Part shown: positions 36,301 through 43,454 of the stretch, piece after piece
Position numbering within the stretch: the stretch's first letter is position 1
How the letters are laid out: the number at the start of each line of letters is the position of its first letter
Origin: Acanthochromis polyacanthus
Lineage: Eukaryota > Chordata > Actinopteri > Pomacentridae
Length of the DNA: 64,000 nucleotides
NCBI RefSeq assembly: GCF_021347895.1
Contig: NC_067119.1
Coordinates: 2,120,534 to 2,184,533, forward strand
Direction of reading: 5' to 3'
Translations under genes and position numbers: made by a program
Notes under the pieces: generated by a model
Told to the model about the DNA's origin: nothing
Seen by the model: only the letters and a program-made list of their open reading frames with translations
The model's database searches: none

Positions 36301-38292
36301 TTATTTGCATCCATGCTATTAAAGAGCAATTTGTTTTTATCCATTACAGCTTCATATTATTAAATCTCATCATTATTTAACCAGCTGTTTGTTGTTAGTC
36401 CAGTAAATGTTAATAACTTTAATAATAATAAATAACCTTCATCTAAACAGTAGAAAACTAAACTCCTAATTATCAACATCAGCCCTTGAAGTCCAGCATT
36501 ATATATCTAAGTTTAGTTTGAATTGTGTGCAACTGACACTTAAAAGTCCAGTTTAACACCTTCATTTCAGAACTTATTCTTAAAAATATCCAACGAGTTT
36601 CATCGAGTCACAAAATAATATAATAAGGCAGAATTAATCATAAATCCAATTAAATATTTTCTCCCTTTTGTGTGTTTTTCAGTTGGAGGGAAAAGTCCAG
36701 CAAGGTGAAAGAGACTTTGAGCAAATCTCCAAAACCATCCGCAAAGAAGTCAGCCGCTTCGAGGTCAGAACGAATAAACTGTTCAATCAACTAATTAATG
36801 GTAATGTGTGAGCTTTTATTTTGAAAGTCTCTCTTTTTTTTTCCCAACAGAAGGAGCGAGTGAGAGACTTTAAAATGATCATCGTCAAATACCTGGAGTC
36901 GCTGGTTCTGACACAACAGCAGGTAAAACAACACTTTTATTCTCAATAATAACAGTTTATGTGGATAAATGTGACAAATACAGCAGATTAGACTGTTGGT
37001 CAAATATTAACAGAAAACGTACAAAATTATTCTTGAAAAACAGCCAATTTTAAACCATTTTTTGCAGCTACAATTTATTCCACTGAAATTAAGTTGACTT
37101 TGTGTTTGAGCGCCGATTTTTACCTTAATTGGATTGCGCCTAAATTCAGACAAACGCTTTTTTTTTTATTAATGGTTTTCTACCCTAAAATAATTAAGTT
37201 AAAGCTAATTAAGTTAAAAATCTGTTTTAAAAACTTCTAAAACAGAAATTACAACACATTTACAGTCTGAGTTTACTGAAATTATTACTCTGAGGTAAAG
37301 AAATTCAGTGTGCAGTTTGGATGTACGGAAGCTCATTTTGGCCATGATAAAAAATAAAAATGTAAAATATGAAAAGTTAAAAAATTGCAGTAAAATCAAA
37401 CATTTCAATTTTCAATCTGTGAAAAAAGTTCTTAATTCAGAGAGATCTGTGGTTTATGGGCCTTTTTATCAAAAATTTTACTTCCAAAATAATGTTTCTA
37501 TGTGAAAATAATTCAGTTAAAGCTAAATAAGTTAAAAATCTATGGCTAATCTCTTTTGAAAACATTTAAAAATGCAAATTGCAACACATTTACAGTTTCG
37601 ATCAAATCTAAATTACAGGATTTCTTCAAAATACATAAAAAATACACATTTTACTTGTAAATTGAACCAAAATGCATTAGTACCATCTTGCAAGTAATAA
37701 ATAATGTTCTGTGTCAGTTTAATAATGGCATGAAATTTGGAAGTAATTCTTATATAATACACACATTTTAGTGTTTGTTTGTTTAGCATCAAAGTGAAAT
37801 TTTCGATTTCCTTATACTTGGAATTAACGTTTTTCTGACTTTCTGAATTCAAATGGAAATGGAAAGTTAATTTTAATTGGCGTTGTGATTCTTTTTAAAA
37901 AGAAATGTCACTTTTGGGAGCAATTGTACATTTTCAAATACAAAAATTGTCTTTAAGAAATTAGAAAATTTTATTTTTAACAATTAGATTTTAATCCTGG
38001 CACTCACGGGCTTCCATGACTGCTTTTATAAACATGAAAACTGGCTTTAAAGGACATGTAATTGAATGTTTAATGGTTTGATTTTAATTCTGGCACAAAC
38101 AACTTCCATAAAATCAGATGAAATTAACAGAATTTCTTCAAATTTAAAACAAAATCCACATTTTATATGCAAATTGAACTAAAATACATTCATAGCAGCT
38201 CAATAAAAGGTGAATAATGTTGTTTTCTTTGTCTCCTGCAGCTGATTAAATACTGGGAGGCCTTCCTGCCCGAGGCCAAGGCCATCTCTTAG
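10292..38292 (+). CDS. snx2: Sorting nexin-2 (SNX-BAR, retromer/ESCPE-type endosomal sorting), fifteen coding exons
   Basis: Join: 10292-10393, 16683-16782, 17769-17929, 18344-18410, 18516-18559, 19534-19675, 20411-20489, 25191-25266, 27772-27885, 28215-28308, 28694-28899, 29585-29728, 36683-36763, 36851-36922, 38242-38292. The total is 1533 nt, or 510 residues plus stop, with all phases consistent; human SNX2 is 519 aa. Residues 1-125 are an acidic disordered N-terminus with DLF-like motifs (EELF, DPEDLF). The PX domain is about 130-257, with the phosphoinositide-binding RRFSDF at 173-178 and the IVPPAPEKS loop. The BAR domain is about 290-510, ending [31 protein letters not shown] and [12 protein letters not shown] match SNX2 and not SNX1. 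Family role: binds PtdIns3P on early endosomes, dimerises with SNX5/SNX6-type partners and drives tubules that retrieve cargo to the trans-Golgi and plasma membrane. Confidence 0.96.
11140..11830. repeat. Degenerate TTTGTGTCTCTTTGTTGCTG repeats, snx2 intron 1
   Basis: Phrases such as GTTTTGTGTCTCTTTGTTG, TTTTCCTACTTT and TTTTGCATCTCT recur at about 30-90 bp. Open frames here (11145-11543 and 11635-11820) are cysteine/phenylalanine-rich shadows. The theme resembles the arrays at 28340 and, inverted, at 62450. Confidence 0.6.
12232..12302. repeat. CA dinucleotide microsatellite, about 35 repeats
   Basis: An uninterrupted CA/AC run in snx2 intron 1, likely length-polymorphic. Confidence 0.99.
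12700..15100. other. AT-rich part of snx2 intron 1
   Basis: Mostly AT-rich sequence with long A and T runs. A small degenerate CAGAATCACTCAAAAA repeat lies near 13985-14200. I see no exon, RNA gene or intact transposon. Confidence 0.5.
15106..16265 (-). mobile_element. Decayed Tc1-like element, inverted copy of the one at 5073, in snx2 intron 1
   Basis: The minus strand gives [20 protein letters not shown] around 15470-15540 and a second copy near 15900. Between them are runs of CCAGTCC and GGACCAAAACC. The segment 15106-15180 is the reverse complement of 5850-5925, and 15240-15470 mirrors 5590-5830. The frame is broken in many places. It is antisense to snx2, as the other copy is to rnf214. 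Confidence 0.8.
16683..16782 (+). CDS. snx2: snx2 coding exon 2
   Basis: The acceptor follows a long T tract (TTTTCAG|TCACAA). It encodes [20 protein letters not shown] and a DDDPEDLFA motif, nearly identical to the human N-terminal region. The donor is CCG|GTAAGA, phase 1. Confidence 0.95.
16850..17012 (+). mobile_element. 3' tail of a teleost LINE/SINE-type retroposon, snx2 intron 2
   Basis: CACTTTGGACAAAAGCGTCT followed by GCTAAATTAAATTG is close to a tail very common in fish retroposons (CTTTGGATAAAAGCGTCTGC). It ends in a short repeat, ATTGTAGA three times. The upstream part is too decayed to classify. Family assignment is from memory. Confidence 0.6.
17769..17929 (+). CDS. snx2: snx2 coding exon 3
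   Basis: Encodes [19 protein letters not shown] and then a proline/threonine-rich linker ([10 protein letters not shown]). Its end, [14 protein letters not shown], is not conserved with human. The donor GAG|GTCATT is weak outside the GT, but phase and homology support it. Confidence 0.88.
18344..18410 (+). CDS. snx2: snx2 coding exon 4
   Basis: The acceptor is TTTGTGCAG|ATTGAGG and the donor GTTG|GTGAGT. It encodes [20 protein letters not shown] and KV, leading into the PX domain. Confidence 0.95.
18516..18559 (+). CDS. snx2: snx2 coding exon 5 (44 nt)
   Basis: Encodes [15 protein letters not shown], the first PX beta strand. The acceptor is GCTCAG|GTGAC and the donor CTAAG|GTGAGA. It is short but exactly in phase with both neighbours. 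Confidence 0.95.
18610..19075. repeat. Degenerate tandem repeat in snx2 intron 5
   Basis: Variants of TTGAGTAATATTGTGCAGCT and GTGTCATTTTGAACATTT recur four to five times at about 100-110 bp. Confidence 0.65.
19534..19675 (+). CDS. snx2: snx2 coding exon 6 (PX core)
   Basis: Encodes [20 protein letters not shown] followed by [20 protein letters not shown] and APEKSIV. The RRFSDF motif supplies the arginine that contacts the 3-phosphate of the lipid. The donor is CGTGG|GTAAGA. Confidence 0.97.
20411..20489 (+). CDS. snx2: snx2 coding exon 7 (PX)
   Basis: Encodes [20 protein letters not shown] and RRSALE, and exits in phase 2 within an arginine codon. The [10 protein letters not shown] segment holds the second basic phosphoinositide contact. 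Confidence 0.96.
20690..22460. repeat. 1.8-kb array of CGACTTTTTATGACATAC-like units, snx2 intron 7
   Basis: Dozens of units combine TGACTTTTTAATGACTTTTT, ATGACATACTATACTACGAC and related words with a basic period near 18-36 bp. Some blocks of about 200 bp are duplicated (compare 21240-21330, 21470-21560 and 21670-21770). Related arrays lie at 25870 and 28985. Confidence 0.93.
22595..22920. other. TG-rich and GC-richer island in snx2 intron 7
   Basis: Starts with a TG repeat (22600-22635). It then holds unique GC-richer sequence including GGGGAGGGGGGAGCGAAGGG near 22760 and CAGCTGACGGAGCTC near 22850. Open frames on both strands lack family similarity. A regulatory role is possible but unproven. 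Confidence 0.3.
23570..23690. repeat. Interspersed repeat copy with a CTCF-like site, snx2 intron 7
   Basis: Shares ATACACA..CAGCA..GGGTTCTCTTT..GAAAAAACA..ACAAATGTGTG..TTTTGAACAA and GATGAG with 24110-24240. Both copies end in CCCCCTAGTGGTCAA. The pair looks like two insertions of one short element, or an old duplication. Confidence 0.7.
23631..23647 (-). promoter_or_regulatory. CTCF-like motif
   Basis: The minus strand reads TGACCACTAGGGGGCAC, a full match to the CCASYAGRKGGCAS consensus for CTCF. Binding is inferred from the motif only. Confidence 0.5.
24110..24240. repeat. Second copy of the interspersed repeat at 23570
   Basis: It carries the same order of motifs, with GCTCCCCCTAGTGGTCAA at its end (24206-24223). 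This second site departs from the CTCF consensus at the 3' side of the core. Confidence 0.7.
24870..25000 (+). repeat. Probable fragment of a fish interspersed repeat
   Basis: ATGGTGGCGCTAGAGCATTT followed by AATGTACAGACATGAAACTT and GTGTGCCAAATTTTGTG resembles a repeated element I associate with fish genomes. The class is unknown to me. Confidence 0.35.
25191..25266 (+). CDS. snx2: snx2 coding exon 8 (end of PX)
   Basis: Encodes [20 protein letters not shown] and FLESSE. The acceptor is TTTTCCAG|GTATC and the donor CTGAG|GTAAAC. Confidence 0.96.
25870..26270. repeat. Second ATGACTTTTTATGACATAC array, snx2 intron 8
   Basis: The same family as 20690-22460, with about 400 bp of degenerate units such as CATACTATGCTATGACTTTT. 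Confidence 0.88.
26680..27010. other. CpG-rich patch inside snx2 intron 8
   Basis: Unique GC-rich sequence including CCCCGAGGCCCCCGGGACCC and ACGCTAACGCCGCTAACGCT. It contrasts sharply with its AT-rich surroundings. It could be an internal promoter, an enhancer or a GC-rich insertion. No exon is recognised. Confidence 0.4.
27180..27260. repeat. Polypurine GGAA/GAAG tract
   Basis: A purine-only style run (GGAAGGAGGGAAGGAAAGAA) in intron 8. Confidence 0.8.
27772..27885 (+). CDS. snx2: snx2 coding exon 9 (amphipathic helix, start of BAR)
   Basis: Encodes [20 protein letters not shown], then [18 protein letters not shown]. This is the amphipathic helix and first BAR helix that help sense membrane curvature. 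The acceptor follows repeated TTTG words. Confidence 0.96.
27890..28130. repeat. Polypurine tandem repeat in snx2 intron 9
   Basis: Two to three copies of a unit of about 90 bp containing GGAAAGAAAGATAGGACATA and GGAATGATAGATCAATAGAT, starting 5 bp after the exon 9 donor. Both strands give low-complexity open frames, which I reject as genes. Confidence 0.9.
28215..28308 (+). CDS. snx2: snx2 coding exon 10 (BAR)
   Basis: Encodes [20 protein letters not shown] and [11 protein letters not shown]. The acceptor is TTCATCAG|TGGTT and the donor GAAAG|GTAGAG, phase 1. Confidence 0.96.
28340..28670. repeat. TTTTACATCTTTTATTGGTT repeat in snx2 intron 10
   Basis: About 10 units of 28-32 bp (TTGGTTGTTTTACATCTTTT and variants) run up to the exon 11 acceptor. 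They may supply its pyrimidine tract. Confidence 0.85.
28694..28899 (+). CDS. snx2: snx2 coding exon 11 (BAR, largest exon)
   Basis: Encodes [40 protein letters not shown] and on to [13 protein letters not shown]. It is almost identical to mammalian SNX2. The donor is TCAAG|GTAGGA. Confidence 0.97.
28985..29300. repeat. Third ATGACTTTTTATGACATAC array, snx2 intron 11
   Basis: Diverged copies of the family at 20690 and 25870, for example TTTTTAATGACTTACC and CGACTTTTTTTGACGTACTG. Confidence 0.8.
29585..29728 (+). CDS. snx2: snx2 coding exon 12 (BAR)
   Basis: Encodes [40 protein letters not shown] and QAKDEIKE. The donor AGGAG|GTGAGG is followed at once by a CCAGAACC repeat. Confidence 0.96.
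29735..29850. repeat. CCAGAACCAGGTAGAACTGGA repeats just after exon 12
   Basis: Four to five short units begin a few bases after the exon 12 donor. They are CCAGAACC-rich and resemble the words at 15600-16100. Confidence 0.75.
30330..31050. repeat. 60-bp tandem repeat, snx2 intron 12
   Basis: About 11 copies contain TAATATTTATATTAGTCAGG, CTAAGCTCCATATATTTATA and ATACTCTATAGTCTTCACCT. The downstream copies are very alike and the upstream ones more eroded. Two weaker copies reappear at 31690-31800. Confidence 0.93.
31290..31445. other. GC-rich segment with a duplicated GGGGGAGATCTGGGGGAGG box
   Basis: Contains GGCCGCCAGGCGGGG and two copies of GGGGGAGATCTGGGGGAGG about 40 bp apart (31355 and 31389). 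The G runs could form a G-quadruplex. No exon is identified. Confidence 0.5.
32503..32519 (-). promoter_or_regulatory. Weak CTCF-like motif
   Basis: The minus strand reads TGGCCCACAGGGGGCAG, which shares the AGGGGGCAG half of the CTCF consensus but differs in the CCAS half. Confidence 0.25.
32870..33800. repeat. Direct duplication, about 540 bp period, snx2 intron 12
   Basis: TCACATTTGTTGGGTTTCT occurs near 32932 and again near 33470. Each copy is followed by TAAAATG(G/T)CTAAATTTGT and, later, CTGTAAATAA.GGTAAATAA and ATCAGTAAATNTNTCATCCC. The intervening sequence aligns along its length. Confidence 0.75.
34400..36150. repeat. 1.7-kb GTTAGCTAAAAACAATAAAC array, snx2 intron 12
   Basis: The core 34840-35600 holds about 19 units of 36-41 bp: GCTAAAGCACTGACTAAAAG followed by GTTAGCTAAAAACAATAAAC. 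Flanking copies become progressively degenerate out to 36150. Some units lack the AATA segment, giving length variants. No frame of interest. Confidence 0.95.
36683..36763 (+). CDS. snx2: snx2 coding exon 13 (BAR)
   Basis: Encodes [20 protein letters not shown] and KEVSRFE. The first codon is TTG (Leu), where human SNX1 and SNX2 have Trp (TGG). The acceptor is TTTTTCAG|TTGG. Confidence 0.94.
36851..36922 (+). CDS. snx2: snx2 coding exon 14 (BAR)
   Basis: Encodes [20 protein letters not shown] and TQQQ. The acceptor is TTCCCAACAG|AAGG and the donor AGCAG|GTAAAA. Confidence 0.96.
37310..37510. repeat. Single copy of the GTTTGGATGTACGGAAG repeat, snx2 intron 14
   Basis: CAGTTTGGATGTACGGAAGC and later GTTTATGGGCCTTTT match the three-copy array at 38820-39360. 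One copy lies before the last exon and the rest after it. Confidence 0.75.
38242..38292 (+). CDS. snx2: snx2 coding exon 15 and stop codon
   Basis: Encodes [16 protein letters not shown] followed by TAG at 38290-38292. This C-terminus is invariant apart from the last residue among vertebrate SNX1/SNX2. Confidence 0.98.
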   Translation: MIKYWEAFLPEAKAIS

Positions 38293-38819
38293 ACTCCACA
38301 GTCCAACCGGCTCCGGTTAAAGCTACACTACCCACGATGCACCTGCTCTCCCAGCTCTCCCTCCTGCTCCTGTTTAATCACAGAGTCAAGAAAAGAAGTG
38401 AGGCGGCGAATCAAGTGACTTTTCTGCAGTAAAAAACAACATAATTCATCGTCTTTCTTTTCTTTTTTTGCTGAACTCTGCTGCGTTCATGTAAAAAAAA
38501 AAAAAAATCAACAGAATCTGAATTCTTATTTGGATTTTTTTTCTGTTTTCTTTTAAATCTGAAACCTGCAGTGACTTTTATTTTCCCTACTGTGAACGCA
38601 GCACGAGTTCTACGGCTCTGGTGGCGGCTTCTAACGTGGTGTCGGTCTCTACGGTCACGAATTTATTGATCTGCTCCATCACCGGACGCGACGGGTAACG
38701 GGTGTCTGCACGTTCTTATCTGAGGTTATTTTTTAACAAAACAATCTCAAAGTTGCTCAGAAAAAGATTGAAATCAACACTTTGAGGTCCAGAAAATTGA
38801 GTTTTTCTCCCTCATTAGT

Positions 38820-39365
38820 TTGCTGTTTGGATGTACGGAAGTTCATTTTGACCATGAATAAAATAAAAACAGAAAAGATGAAAAGTTTGAGATGGAAAAA
38901 AAATGCTTTAAGGAGTTGCAAGAAAAAGTAAAAAAATTACCACAAATTTAAAAATTTCAATTTTTAAATTGTGAAAACGTTCAAAATTTGGAAGTGTGGA
39001 GGCTCATTTCGACAACATTTCGACTACGACTAGAAAAAGCGATAAAGATGAAAAGTTAGAGATGATAAAAATATGTTTCAGGGAGTTGTAAAGAAAAGAA
39101 TTAGAGTAAAATCAAAAATTTCAATTTGTAAGTTGTGAAAACATTAAAAGCTTGGTTGTATGGAGGCTCATTTCACCCATGAAATTTAAATCAGAAACAG
39201 AAAAGATGAAAAGGTAGAGATGCTAAAAATCATGTTGTAAGGAACTTTAAGGAAAAGAATTATGATAAAATCAAGTATTTTAATTTGTAAGTTGTGGAAA
39301 AAGTGCTGAATTCAGACAAATGCATGATTTATGGGCCTTTTCAGCACAAATTTTTACAAGTAGTA
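38820..39365. repeat. Three-copy repeat of about 165 bp after the snx2 stop
   Basis: Copies near 38825, 38985 and 39150 share the order GG(A)TGTACGGAAG, TCATTTTGACCATGAA, AACAGAAAAGATGAAAAG and TTTCAATTTGTAAGTTGTG. They are related to the copy in intron 14 at 37310. Confidence 0.8.
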
Positions 39366-39559
39366 AATAAGCCGCGAGTGATAAAAAAGCAACAATAGAG
39401 CAAATAAATAACTGATCATGAAAGTTACCATATAAAGCACTGCCGTTACAGTGTCTTAAATGGTTTGTGAAATGATTTTGTCGCTACACTTAAAAAAGAT
39501 GAAAAAAAATGGTCTTTTCTGACTTTTCCATCTTCTTTTCCTGCCGTGAATGAGTTTCC

Positions 39560-39740
39560 ATACATGTCCCTAAACACTACAGTTCCCATGAGCTTCGGCG
39601 GCAGACGGAGACAGAACTGTAGAAAATTTAAATTATCCAATGAACCTGACATGCCTGTAATTCCGCCCGGCAACAGGATGATAATGCTCGCTGATTGGAT
39701 GCTTTGTGCTGCAGTGTCTTGTGGGAGTTGTAGTTCTCTC
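39560..39740. promoter_or_regulatory. Promoter-like block with paired ACTACAnyTCCCA and CCAAT motifs
   Basis: CACTACAGTTCCCATGAG (39577) and, inverted, CTTGTGGGAGTTGTAGTTC (39718) resemble ZNF143/THAP11 sites. ATCCAATGAAC (39636) and GCTGATTGGATG (39690) are CCAAT boxes in opposite orientation. The whole could also be a small inverted-repeat transposon. Confidence 0.35.
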
Positions 39741-40374
39741 CTAACGTTTTACTTTTCCCAGGGATTTTGTTTCTTGAAACCAGGAATGTGAAACAAATGA
39801 GACTTCCTGCTTCATTAGCCGCTGGTTTTTATCCACTTCTACTCAGCAGGTCGTTAAAAACGGGAGTTTATCCACTAAAAACCCGAAAATGAAACCATTA
39901 AACCAGAACATCTGAGACGAGAAACCGATCTGGAGTCGGCGATGAAGGACGACCGACCGCTTCCTTTGCTTTGTGTCTTCTTCTTCCTGTCACCTGCTCA
40001 CCTTGTGACCTCACTTCCTGTCACGCCCCATCGTGTTTTTGTTGCTGTATGATCGCAAGTGAAGGCAACGTTTTCTGTTTCTGTTAACAATTTAACCGAT
40101 CAATCCAACAATGGAGCTGTATTCAGTTTAGCTTTTAATCTGTACCATCGTTGGTTCTTCCCCCAGAATCGGTCAAATGAGGAAAACATTTGATCCGGTT
40201 TCATTTTTTCTGTCTTAAATTTCCAAAAAAGTCCAAAAACAATCTGTAAAACCCAACTGCAGAGGAAACCGTGATGTTTAGAATTTTTACATTTACCAGG
40301 AGCCAAAGAAACGAAGCTGTTCGTTAGCATCTTTAGCTTGTTAGCACCTTTACATCGCTGCCACCTTGAGCTCA

Positions 40375-40505
40375 TTGGTGACTTGAGCTCATTTCCTTCT
40401 TTAGCTAGTTGCCATCTTTAGCTCATTAGCATCTTTAGCTCATGATGCTCCAGGCTTAGCTCCAGGCTTAGCTCCAGGCTTAGCTCCAGGCTTAGCTCCG
40501 GATGT
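40375..40505. repeat. TTAGC-type repeats, with GCTTAGCTCCAG x5
   Basis: CATCTTTAGCTCATTAGC words (40320-40440) lead into five perfect or near-perfect 12-bp GCTTAGCTCCAG units (40452-40500). A short CGTC/CGTCCGTC tract follows at 40535. Confidence 0.9.
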
Positions 40506-40941
40506 GGTGGAAGTGAGGGTTCGTCAGGTGACAGCGTCCGTCCGTCCGTCCGTCCAGAGATCAGCCTCTGACTGTGATGAATATTTTTCCGGCTGTTTCT
40601 CTTCTTGTTGATTTAATTTTGTTGAATTTAAAAGTCCTTTGTTTATCATAATAAAATCCCTGAGTCCATCACAGAAGCTACGAATCGGACGTATTTGATT
40701 GAAACTGGAACTATTTTACATTTTTTTGTTCCTTTTTTCCTCATCCAGAGTCTTGAATCATAAATCCGTGTCGATCGCTTCCTTTGTTATCTCTCTTATT
40801 CCTGTTTGTGTTTTGCCGCTGAATGAAGTGCAATGGTTGGTTTGATTTTTATTTTTTGCAGATGATGAAAAGCTTTATCTGACGATTTTTTTTCACTTTG
40901 ATGTGGCATTCCTGCAGCGGCAGCAGAAGTTTCAGTCGTTT

Positions 40942-40947
40942 AATAAA
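40942..40947 (+). terminator. Candidate distal polyadenylation signal AATAAA for snx2
   Basis: AATAAA within TTTAATAAAGGAATGTATCT, followed about 45 bp later by a T-rich stretch. It is chosen because it lies at the end of the non-repetitive 3' segment. Confidence 0.4.
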
Positions 40948-41094
40948 GGAATGTATCTCATCCACAGCTGGACTCAGCTTCACTTATTTAACTCTGGTTT
41001 AATGTTCCATGGCTTGGAGATTAAAAAATAATAATAATAAAGCTGTGTGGAGAGAAATGTGAGCTGCCAGCAGATGAACCTGGTTTTATGTGGA

Positions 41095-41400
41095 ATAACT
41101 AATAAAATATTGAACTTGAATTTCAAAATTGAAGTAATTTAAATAAAAATTTAGTAAAAATCTCAAAAATTGAACTTTGAGATCTCAAGTAATTTAAATA
41201 AAATTTTAATTTAGATCTCATGAATTGAGCTTGAATTTCACAACTCATTTGAATAAAAATGTAATTTAACTCACAAATTTAATTTTAATTTCTTTTCTCG
41301 AGGAATTTGAGTAAAATTGTATTTAAATGTCATGAATTGAACTTTAAGATCTCAAGTAATTTTAATGAATTCATTTTGAATCTCATTTGGATTTGATGTA
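41095..41400. repeat. Degenerate 60-bp repeats with ATCTCAAGTAATTTAAAT
   Basis: Five loose copies of TTGAACTTTGAGATCTCAAG and AATTTAAATAAAATT. AT-rich intergenic sequence with no gene signal. Confidence 0.7.
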
Positions 41401-42069
41401 TTTGGTTGAAACTGAATTCAGATAAAACTGAAACTGGATGTAGTTTCAAATTTAATCCAGCATAAATAGTTTTTGGTTCTGATTTAAAGTTCACTTCTTT
41501 ATTTTTTTACGATTGAATTTCAGTTCTTGAAGTGAATTTAACTCATAAAAGTCGTGTTAATTCTAATTCTGACGTTCAGATTCAATCTTTTCTCACAAAT
41601 ATTCAAGTTCAACATCAAACATTTATTCATATTCAGTTTCTGGTGGAACAGTTCAGGCTTTTCATTCTTTATAAGATCCTTTATTAAGGTTGAGCTCATC
41701 AGCATCTTTAGCTTCACTGTAAAGAATGTAAAAATGTAATTTCATTTTTAGAACAGTAAGATTCTGTGAGTTTATTTACATAAACACCAGCAGTATTCAT
41801 ACAAATAAGATCTGTTTTAATGATATTTTATGGTGGTTTGAGATTAAAACTAACTAACATGTTTTACATTCACTTAGTTTCATGGAATTTCTTTCTGACA
41901 AATAGAAAAACTGAAAACAGAAAAACTGAAACAAAAACACAATTTGTTGTGCAGCATAAGTTAGGAGGGTAGAACCGTGTTTAAACCATGAATCAAAGTT
42001 TATTTTAAGTTCTTTATTACTGTTAATCAGTGATATTTAGTGTTTCTTGAACTTTGCATTGATTCCAGC

Positions 42070-42365
42070 TGTTCCAGGATCAGTCCTTGTTGTCTTCAGG
42101 TCCCAGTTTTACCTGCAGGCAGCTGATCCTGGACCTAAAAGTGATTATGGGATGGAGGGGATTCCTGAGAGGAGGCTCCATGTCGGCCCTGAACGCACCA
42201 CGACTCGGCCCTGAACGCACCACGACTCGAGGCCGTTGCAGCATCGACCGGCCGTTACGTTCAGGTTCCTGCTGACGTACGATAAATTCACACGTGACTT
42301 TATTTCGAGGCTCCAGAGAAACGCTCAGTCAAACCGTACGGATAAATGTGAGTAGATTCACAGTA
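42070..42365. other. GC-richer unique island
   Basis: High-complexity sequence including a direct repeat, CGGCCCTGAACGCACCACGA, at 42185 and 42207, then CGACCGGCCGTTACG. It stands out from AT-rich neighbours. No exon recognised. Candidate conserved noncoding element. Confidence 0.35.
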
Positions 42366-42659
42366 GAGTCAATATTTTATTGCGTTTACAGTTTTCCTCC
42401 CAGTCAGAGGCATAAAAATGTTTGTTCCAAATAAAAGTTCTGCATTCAAAGTATCGTCGTCAGAACAGACCCTCAGGTTCATTTGACCTCATGACTTTTC
42501 TATTCTAGCTTTATTTTAGTTTAAGATCAGGCTAAAGGATGCTTATTTTATCTCAGTAATGCATCGTACTCTAAATTTGCTTTTCTACTTCTTTAGACAC
42601 AGTACTTTTGATGTTTCTTTATTTTGTCTAAAATCTGGCACAAGAATTTCCTTGGGATT

Positions 42660-43440
42660 ATCTTATCTTTATCAAAAAGGCTCCAAAAAATCTCCAGAAA
42701 GCTCCAAAGTGGGGTCTAAAACAAACTCTAAAATCTGGTTTAAAAAGCTCCTAGACATATTCCAAAAAGGATCCAAAATGTTTTCCAGAAAGGCTCTAAA
42801 GGTGCTCCAATAAAACCTCAAAATAGTCCTCTGAAATATCTCGAAAAGGTGCTCAGAGTTCCAAAAAAAACACCAGAAGGTGCTCCAAAAAGCTCCAAAA
42901 AGGCCCTAAAAGAAGCTCCAAAAATCTCAAACTCCAAAACTTGATCTATAAATGCTCCAAAAAGTTGCCAAAAATGCTGTAAAAAAAGCTCCAAAAAGTG
43001 CTCCAAGAAGCTCTAAAAAAAATCTAAATTAAAAGCTCCAAATGATGCTTCATAAAACTTTCAAAAGTATCTCTAAGAAAGTTCCAAAAGATACTCCATA
43101 AAAGTTTCACATAATTGCCAAAAGTTGCTCCAAAAAGACTCCAGAAGCTGCTCTAAAAATCTCTAAAGGGTGCTCAAAAGCTCTTCAAAAGGGCCCTATG
43201 AAAGCTCTAGAAAGGACCCTAAGAGGTGCTCCAAATGGCTTTAAAGGGTTACAATATTTAAAAATCTGCAAAATTGGCTCCAAAAAATGGTGCTCAACAG
43301 GCTCTAAAGAACTTCAGCTCCAAGACGATTAAAAAGAAGCTCCAGAAGTCTAAAAAAAAGAGAAAACTCCAGAAGGTGCTCAAAGAAGGCTCCAAAAGAT
43401 GCTCTATGAAGCTCCATAAACTTCCAGATGTTGCTCCTCT
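42660..43440. repeat. Degenerate GCTCCAAAAAG array (family A)
   Basis: CTCCAAAA, GGTGCTCCAAAAAGCTCC and TCTAAAAAG recur every 15-30 bp. The array abuts the minisatellite at 43455. Related arrays lie at 46340-46510 and 55440-56210. Lysine/serine-rich open frames here are artefacts of composition. Confidence 0.9.
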
Positions 43441-43454
43441 CAGCCTCATTTTTC

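Larger units (their letters stand above)
38293..40965 (+). other. Probable snx2 3' UTR and downstream flank
   Basis: Follows the stop codon without another gene. Possible polyadenylation signals are AATAAA at 40650-40655 and at 40942-40947, which would give a 3' UTR of about 2.4-2.65 kb. Upstream AATAAA words inside AT-rich repeats are less convincing. The segment includes tandem copies of a repeat and a promoter-like block near 39550. Confidence 0.5.
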
